Shown: in pieces, positions 7,586-11,755 of the stretch
Numbering within the stretch: the first letter of the stretch is position 1
How the letters are laid out: every line of letters begins with the position of its first letter
Assembly (NCBI GenBank): GCA_041689775.1
Contig: JBDNFP010000364.1
Span: forward strand, 1 to 11,755
Direction: 5' to 3'
DNA: 11,755 bases
From: JBDNFP01 sp041689775
Lineage (GTDB): Bacteria; Bacteroidota; Bacteroidia; Cytophagales; Spirosomataceae
Made by a program: the position numbers and the translations under genes
The notes under the pieces: model-generated
Database searches by the model: none
The model's input: only the letters and a program-made list of their open reading frames with translations
What the model was told of the DNA's origin: nothing

Positions 7586-8470
7586 GTTGGCAGTCGTAAA
7601 AGTAAGCCCAGAACCAGAATTAATAGTAAAAAAGTTACTTGGTGAAGCACTCCATTGAAAACTTACGCCATCGGGTAATTTTGATAGGTTTTCAAATGTG
7701 GTATTTCCGCAGACAAAATCAGGTATCCCAAAAAGATGAATAGTTTGTGTGACAAAATCCAAATACTTTGAAACCATCATATAATCTCCTTCTGTTCCAC
7801 AAGTACCGCCCGCACTAACAATACCAATTTGGGTATTATTGGAACTAAGCGGTCCACCACTATCTCCTTGGCAAGAATCGTTCCCCCCACTTCCACCTGC
7901 TCTTATTTTATTATTCGTATTATCAACATTTGTGATTTGGACATTGACTTGTCTCAATTCATTCGACAAAGAGCTGCCCGAGGAAGTTCTTCCAAACCCC
8001 GAAACAGTAGGCTGGTTGCCAATAGCCCAGAGTCCAGCATTATTTGCACTCGCTAACTTCACTGCTTCGACACTTCCATTGTATGTGAATGGTTGTGTTA
8101 CTTCGATTAGTGCAACATCATTTATTGGGTTTATAAGACTACCATTATAATTTGGATGAGTTTTCTGTTGCTTAAAAACTCTGTTTTGCCCAAAGGATAA
8201 GTTATTTCTATTTACAACACCTGCATAAACTTGTAGACTACTGCCAGTTGTGGCAATATGTGCGGCTGTTAGTATCCAGCGTTTTGCTACAATTGTACCT
8301 CCACCATCATTTCCACCGTTAAATAAAACTTGGTACGGAAACACTGTGGAAGAGCTTACAATATTTCCATTGATAATTTTAGGTTTTGAAGGCTTTTTGG
8401 CTGATATTCCATTTCCAAATATTGACAAGAGAACCAACAAAATTGCTGAGATTATTTTAAAATGTGTCAT
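7541..8470 (-). CDS. Exported trypsin-like serine protease (S1 family), frameshifted after the catalytic domain
   Basis: The signal peptide covers about residues 1-24 (MTHFKIISAILLVLLSIFGN, cleavage near ISA). The S1 chymotrypsin-fold domain starts at IINGN (32-36). The triad is complete: His71 in LTAAH, Asp118 in NDVAL and Ser204 in GDSGGP. Asp198, six residues before Ser204, is the S1-pocket residue that gives trypsin-like cleavage after Arg or Lys. The domain ends near residue 245. It is followed by a beta-rich segment with FQWSASPSNFFTINSGSG, typical of an Ig-like or PKD-like module, which then runs out of frame (NRCLGWKAQ) to a stop at 7541. The catalytic domain is intact, so an active exported protease could still be made, but it would lack its C-terminal domains and any sorting tail. 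Whether KIINGN marks a propeptide cut is inference from the family. Confidence 0.88.
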   Translation of the reverse strand: MTHFKIISAILLVLLSIFGNGISAKKPSKPKIINGNIVSSSTVFPYQVLFNGGNDGGGTIVAKRWILTAAHIATTGSSLQVYAGVVNRNNLSFGQNRVFKQQKTHPNYNGSLINPINDVALIEVTQPFTYNGSVEAVKLASANNAGLWAIGNQPTVSGFGRTSSGSSLSNELRQVNVQITNVDNTNNKIRAGGSGGNDSCQGDSGGPLSSNNTQIGIVSAGGTCGTEGDYMMVSKYLDFVTQTIHLFGIPDFVCGNTTFENLSKLPDGVSFQWSASPSNFFTINSGSGLTFTTANRCLGWKAQCNYTYN

Positions 8471-8480
8471 GGCATTGTAA

Positions 8481-8510
8481 TTTAAGAGTGAATTTATATT
8501 TACTCTTAAA
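8481..8510. promoter_or_regulatory. 30-bp near-perfect palindrome just upstream of the protease start
   Basis: TTTAAGAGTGAAT (8481-8493) and ATTTACTCTTAAA (8498-8510) are complementary at 12 of 13 positions around a TTAT centre. It lies 10 bases upstream of the protease ATG at 8470. It could be a repressor operator or, if transcribed, a hairpin masking the start. No T-run suggests a terminator. Confidence 0.5.
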
Positions 8511-8550
8511 GTCTTATTATTTAAGCTGTCAAATGGGTACTCTCACGCTT

Positions 8551-8870
8551 GCCACCAACGTGTTTGTATATGAGCTGTGGCGTGTTTTAGCACGAACCTT
8601 TGTAAATGTAAACGGCTTTGTTGCATGGCTCCTGAAAGGGTAATTTTAACATTAATTTACTTTGGTTGGATACCCGTTTACAGCTTCAAAAGTTTATATT
8701 TATAGAGCATTAGTTACTTATATAGTGGCATCTTGATTTCATTTAAAGCCATTCATGATTTTTTAAGAGCCATGCAACAAAGCCAATATAAACTAACTTT
8801 GGGAAATTCATAAATTTTCCAAATAGGCACAGACCAAGCCATAGCTTATATACTGTGTTGTGTGTAGTGC
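8551..8870 (+). repeat. 140-bp attC-like imperfect palindrome (element 1), split by a MITE
   Basis: The ends are GCCACCAAC (8551-8559) and GTTGTGTGTAGTGC (8857-8870). Inner arms TATATGAGCTGTGGC (8567-8581) and GCCATAGCTTATATA (8838-8852) are complementary at 13 of 15 positions. Subtracting the 171-bp insert and one 9-bp duplication from the 320-base span gives 140 bp, the same length as element 2 at 10355-10494, which shares the GTTGTGTGTARTGC end. The whole stretch between the protease and DinB genes has no credible coding sequence. Similarity to large integron attC sites is inferred from shape only. Confidence 0.55.
8614..8784. mobile_element. 171-bp MITE-like element with 18-bp perfect terminal inverted repeats
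   Basis: GGCTTTGTTGCATGGCTC (8614-8631) and GAGCCATGCAACAAAGCC (8767-8784) are exact reverse complements. Flanking 9-mers AATGTAAAC (8605-8613) and AATATAAAC (8785-8793) match at 8 of 9 positions, as expected for an older target-site duplication. There is no transposase inside, so it would depend on one supplied elsewhere. GGCTTTGTTGC-type ends occur in several IS families; which one is not decided here. Confidence 0.75.
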
Positions 8871-8981
8871 TTTTCCGCAAACTTGTTAGTTTCCGCAAGT
8901 TATTTATTTCGCTATATTTTTGTTTTATAAAACGTAATTTGAACCGTAAACATTGAAACTGATGTGTCACTACACTTTCAT

Positions 8982-9552
8982 CTATTCCTGTTTAGACCTT
9001 TGTTTTACGGGTTCATTCCCTGGACTTCCCGGCTGTGAAGAAGGGGGAACCAACCCATTCAGCCTCATATAAACAATTACATTGCCATAATGTTGAAAAT
9101 TATGAAAAAGTAAAAAATCCAGAATATTTCCTGCTGATTGATCTTTGCCCATAAATTTGACCATTGTTTTTCTTCGCTGCTCAGTCATTTCAGCTCTAGC
9201 TTTCGCATTATACTCAAAATATTTTTTCAGTGCCTTGAGCGCCTCTCTTTTAGTGGTTCCAACTTCCACCATAGGAGCAACTTCTCCAGTGGCAATAGCA
9301 TACATTTCAAAGTTTGATTCGGCTATGTGCGCTATCAATTCTCCAAAACTTCGAACATCTAGGGTGGGACGAAACTTGTATAATTCTTCGGGCATTTGTT
9401 CCGCAGATTTTATGATAGTACCTGGAATATAGAGTGCAACAATATCAACTGCTGCCATAGGATCTTTAATTGGATTTACCTCTTGTGCCCAAGAGAAATT
9501 GAAAAAAAAGTGTTGTCAATATCAACAATACATTTATTTTTAGTGTTTTCAT
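8982..9552 (-). pseudogene. Exported DinB-family protein, frameshifted in an A8 tract within the signal peptide
   Basis: The long open frame from 9458 (158 residues) is a DinB/DUF664-type four-helix protein: PEELYKFRPTLDVRSFGELIAHIAESNFEMY is the typical first helix pair, with His in LIAHIAES, and FHNFQHYGNVIVYMRLNG is the last helix with its conserved His. These domains often bind metal through three His; the exported versions in Bacteroidota have no fixed function. The true start is upstream: ATG at 9552 opens MKTLKINVLLILTTLFF, a signal peptide that runs out of frame at a run of eight A (plus strand 9502-9509, T8 in the gene). Reading the tract as seven bases gives MKTLKINVLLILTTLFFNFS followed by WAQEVNPIKDPMAAVD, a perfect signal peptide with cleavage before Gln. 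As sequenced, the exported form is not made, though a cytoplasmic form could start at 9458. Stop TAG at 8982-8984. Confidence 0.8.
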
Positions 9553-9600
9553 ATGATGATATTTTAGGTTATAAAAGTGAATATAAATTAACATAAATCA

Positions 9601-9616
9601 CTTGACTTTAGTCAAG
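9601..9616. promoter_or_regulatory. Perfect palindrome CTTGACT-TT-AGTCAAG, Fnr/Crp-like box
   Basis: The core TTGAC-N4-GTCAA (9602-9615) has the form of Crp/Fnr-family sites (Fnr itself uses TTGAT-N4-ATCAA). It lies about 50 bases upstream of the DinB gene start at 9552 and overlaps the stop codon of the Crp/Fnr-type regulator gene (9612-9614). It may be that regulator's site for control of the DinB gene. Alternatively it is a short hairpin ending the regulator transcript, though no T-run follows on the minus strand. Confidence 0.5.
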
Positions 9617-10202
9617 AAATTGTTTTTCTTCTAATTCTACTTAACGTTTCTGCCTTTATCCCTAAATAGGATGCGGCATGTTGTAATGGTACAGCGAGAA
9701 AAATATTAGGTGCTTTCTTCATAAGGTTTAAGTATCGTTGTTTGGCAGTAAGTGTCGTTAATTCTATTATTCTGGCTCTTTCTTCTTCAAAAATTTTTTC
9801 GAGATACCGTATCGTAAAATCTTTTAAAATAACACTTTCTGTAAACAAAATATCAACCTCGTTGCGTTTTACTCGTAAAAGTTTATAATCAGTTACATAC
9901 TAAATTATTTCATCTGAAATACAGCGGTTTACAAAATTATTATAGGAAGTAAAAAATCTTGGCGAATAATTTAAATCTGTTGTAATTGCTTCGCCTGAAG
10001 TATTATAAAAATAGTTTCTCATAATGCCTGAAACCACAAAATATTGGTATTGAGGTATTATATTTCTATCTTCTACAGTCGTGTTTTTTGAAAATTTTAC
10101 TGGCTCAAAATATTTAAAACAAAGTTTTTTGTCAATTTTAGTCATTTCCATAATCAAACCGACTATTTCAAACAAAACTTGATACATTTGGATGGTTCTC
10201 AT
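9612..10202 (-). pseudogene. Crp/Fnr-family transcriptional regulator, interrupted by an in-frame TAG
   Basis: Two open stretches in one frame (10202-9900 and 9899-9612) make a regulator of about 196 codons, a normal length for Bacteroidota Crp/Fnr-type proteins. The N-terminal part is the cyclic-nucleotide-like beta-roll: FEPVKFSKNTTVEDRNI, YFVVSGIMRNYFY and GEAITTDLNYSPRFFTSYNNF. A long dimer helix follows (FEEERARIIELTTLTAKQRYLNL). The winged helix-turn-helix is at the C terminus (VPLQHAASYLGIKAETLSRIRRK). The lesion is TAG at 9900-9902, giving SDEII-stop-YVTDYKLL where a Gln fits. The sensory ligand cannot be told. The palindrome at 9601-9616 overlaps its stop and precedes the DinB gene, suggesting a regulator-target pair. 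As sequenced it would give only a beta-roll fragment without DNA-binding domain. Confidence 0.83.
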
Positions 10203-10354
10203 CTTTTTCTTGTATAATTTTAAATACCTCGCAAATTATTATTATTTGACGATTGAATTAAATATTTGTTACGGAATTGACTAGTATGGAAAATAAACTG
10301 AATGAATTATTTATTAATTTAAGTTCAAATTTTAATTTTAGAACGAATTTTTTT

Positions 10355-10494
10355 GCATTACACACAACTGTCGAGTATGTGAAATGCTTGGCATTTCGAA
10401 GCGCTTTCCTGTCAAGTTACAACTACTTTTGATACGAGCTGAAATGTTCTATAACCAACTGATTACCAAATGTTTTATATACGATGTTATGCAT
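10355..10494 (-). repeat. 140-bp attC-like imperfect palindrome (element 2)
   Basis: Read on the minus strand it begins ATGCATAACATCG two bases after the formyltransferase stop codon and ends AGTTGTGTGTAATGC. The terminal GCATTACACACAAC (10355-10368) and the far-end GTTATGCAT (10486-10494) are partly complementary, and inside there are further pairing stretches such as AAATGC-TTG-GCATTT (10382-10396). It shares length and one end with element 1 (8551-8870). The 294-base gap between the regulator and formyltransferase genes otherwise holds only AT-rich DNA upstream of the regulator, with no gene seen. Confidence 0.5.
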
Positions 10495-10496
10495 AT

Positions 10497-11148
10497 TTAT
10501 TCTTTTTTCAAATAAAATTTCTTGTCTTTTATGTTAACAAATGCCCAAGACTTGTCATAAGTTGTTGCTTTAATTCTTTTTTCAATTTCGCCAATTATCA
10601 TATCAGGTTTAATCTCAGAAAACTCATCAAGCTCTTTCCTTGTATATGGTTTTCTTTGCCAATCTTCATTTAACATTGGAAGAAGCTTATTATTTGATAT
10701 ATTTTCAATAATTCTGAAAAATTAATTTAGAATAAGCAAATAACATTTTTGAGTAATTGAGAAAACAGTATCATTTTCAAGAATAGAAAACCTTTTCACT
10801 CCAATAATTTTCCCTGTATCTACTTTGTCCAACATATAATGACATGTTATTCCAAATTCTTTCTCGTTATTATAAATTGCAAAATTAGTACAACCTATCC
10901 TTGAATATTCTGGTGGACCTGGATGCCAATTAATTGCGCCTTTTACTACTCTTTCAAGTAATCCTTTTGGAATAATCCAAGGTGACAAATATGAAAAAAT
11001 ATAGTCTCCTTTCCACTAATGTAAGTCTTCTGGGAATTTTTCACCACGAATACCAAAAACAATATGAGTATTTGGGAAAATTTGTTTTAGATATTCAGAC
11101 GCTAATTTTGCATTTTGGTCATTTTTTGCCGATAAATAATATTTCCAT
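10497..11148 (-). pseudogene. Formyltransferase (Fmt-like N-10-formyl-THF transferase), with a frameshift and two in-frame stops
   Basis: Joined readings give a protein of about 216 residues: MEILFIGK, then NDQNAKLASEYLKQIFPNTH, then IVFGIRGEKFPEDL, then YIFSYLSPWIIPKGLLERVV, then the catalytic block. Asn and His of INWHPGPPEY and Asp of DKVDTGKII are the Asn-His-Asp set used by formyltransferases of the Fmt/PurN fold. The C-terminal segment (ENISNNKLLPMLNEDWQRKP and on to WAFVNIKDKKFY) matches the tail of small formyltransferases acting on amino sugars or similar amines, rather than the full-length Met-tRNA enzyme. Lesions are a run of six A near the start (plus strand T6 at 11122-11127; five would keep frame), TAG at 11016-11018 (DLH-stop-WKGD) and TAA at 10722-10724 (LILN-stop-FFRI). 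Both stops fall where Gln would fit. It starts 19 bases after the stop of the 11168-11539 gene, so the two were probably one operon. Confidence 0.8.
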
Positions 11149-11167
11149 TTTTCAACCTTTTATTGGA

Positions 11168-11539
11168 TTAGTAATATCTTATTCTGTTAAATTCGCTCTC
11201 AATACGTATGGTGGCATCTTTTGGGAAAGTATGTTTGTTCTCGAAAACGAATATTTCATCAAGTGAGAATTTTTGGGTTTGTTCTAATTCATTCCATTTT
11301 TCAATCCAAATGTCATAATGTGTTACTAAAGCTAACGCATCTTGCTGCAAGGTGTCAGAAAGCAAAAAACTATTTTCAATAAGCAAACTTCTCAGTTGCT
11401 CATTACATGTTTTAAGTATTTTTGTATGGATAAATTTTTTATCATCCTGTAAATAATTCTTATACGCAATCTCAGACCTTTTTAAATTAATAAAGGTTTG
11501 TCCAAGAAATTTTATTAGCTGTTCTGTCATGTTGTCCAT
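11168..11539 (-). CDS. Small protein of unknown function, likely co-transcribed with the formyltransferase
   Basis: This is an open frame of 123 residues starting MDNMTEQLIKFLGQTFINL; ATG at 11530 is an alternative start. It is soluble and mostly helical in appearance: a charged first half with Lys/Asp/Gln runs, the stretch ALVTHYDIWIEKWNELEQTQKF (about 70-90) and a C-terminal FVFENKHTFPKDATIRIESEF. No signal peptide or membrane segment is visible. I do not recognise the family. Its stop lies 19 bases before the formyltransferase ATG on the same strand, and it is not interrupted, unlike that neighbour. The HYDIWIEKW composition is protein-like, and no competing frame is better. Confidence 0.6.
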   Translation of the reverse strand: MDNMTEQLIKFLGQTFINLKRSEIAYKNYLQDDKKFIHTKILKTCNEQLRSLLIENSFLLSDTLQQDALALVTHYDIWIEKWNELEQTQKFSLDEIFVFENKHTFPKDATIRIESEFNRIRYY

Positions 11540-11586
11540 TCTATTGGTTTTTTTGAGTTACGACTAACGTTTTCTAAGTTGCTGAT

Positions 11587-11724
11587 TTAGAGTTGCAAAT
11601 TAAGGTCATTAGTTGTCAATTCAAATTTAGCTATTAGTTTTTTCATGGCTGTAATTTTCTTTCTTTTTTGGTCTAGGAACTGGTATTCAGTCAGCGGTAT
11701 GTAGGGCATCTTCTTTACTATCAT
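11587..11724 (-). CDS. Small basic open frame of 45 residues, unrecognised
   Basis: It reads MIVKKMPYIPLTEYQFLDQKRKKI at the start and continues with TAMKKLIAKFELTTNDLNLQL to TAA at 11587-11589. It is Lys-rich and probably helical, with a C-terminal 'MKKLIAKFELTTNDL' that has the look of a short DNA-binding or toxin-antitoxin type helix, but no family can be named. It lies upstream of the 11168-11539 gene on the same strand, near the right edge of the window. The frame is otherwise open toward the edge without a better start. Treat as possible. Confidence 0.35.
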   Translation of the reverse strand: MIVKKMPYIPLTEYQFLDQKRKKITAMKKLIAKFELTTNDLNLQL

Positions 11725-11755
11725 GTTCCATATAATAACTCCTAATTTTCGAGCA

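Noticed and set aside
8551..8870. Canonical integron attC site
   Set aside because: The ends do not match the GTTRRRY and RYYYAAC boxes and no integrase is in the window. I keep only the description as attC-like.
8743..8970. Minus-strand open frame of 75 residues
   Set aside because: It runs through the MITE terminal repeat and the arm of element 1, has no recognisable domain, and appears to be a chance frame in AT-rich repeats.
10470..10673. Plus-strand open frame of 67 residues
   Set aside because: It overlaps element 2 and is antisense to the formyltransferase tail, which is recognisable; its Phe/Cys-rich content looks like reversed AT-rich coding sequence.
1..11755. CRISPR array, tRNA or rRNA gene
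   Set aside because: No regularly spaced repeats, cloverleaf-like sequence or rRNA-like conserved stretch was seen on either strand.

Overview
The window looks like chromosome of a member of the phylum Bacteroidota, probably a Cytophagales-type organism. A secreted protein carries a type IX secretion (T9SS) C-terminal sorting domain. Start codons lack a Shine-Dalgarno sequence. Two TAnnTTTG promoter elements are visible, and the Crp/Fnr-type regulator and DinB-like exported protein are of kinds common in that phylum. The genus cannot be fixed from this sequence.

Left half (1-7029), moderate G+C: an intact exported CotH-kinase-family protein with a T9SS tail (115-1788); a flavin monooxygenase with the Baeyer-Villiger signature, broken by one in-frame TAA (1998-3458); a degraded IS4-family insertion sequence with recognisable 15-bp terminal inverted repeats (3491-4717); and, on the minus strand, a large intact exported protein of unknown family that may act on carbohydrate (4735-7029).

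Right half (about 7300-11755), clearly more A+T-rich, with all main genes on the minus strand: a trypsin-like serine protease whose C-terminal part is frameshifted and joined to the 5' end of an unrelated gene; a signal-peptide DinB-family gene frameshifted in an A8 tract; a Crp/Fnr-family regulator with an in-frame TAG; a formyltransferase with one frameshift and two in-frame stops; and two small genes of unknown function at the right edge. This reads as an accessory region with many decayed genes. A TTGAC-N4-GTCAA palindrome lies between the regulator and the DinB gene and could be the regulator's own site.

The strongest unexplained signal is in the IS4 transposase. Five GC-rich 15-16-nt inserts of one pattern (N-CGG-KYCG-CCG-N-NGCG, able to form a short hairpin) interrupt it. 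Cutting out each one restores the conserved transposase reading, including the exact Y-(2)-R-(3)-E-(6)-K signature. The second signal is a pair of intergenic elements, each 140 bp, both ending in GTTGTGTGTARTGC. One has been split by a 171-bp MITE-like element with 18-bp perfect terminal inverted repeats. They resemble large integron attC sites but do not fit the canonical boxes.
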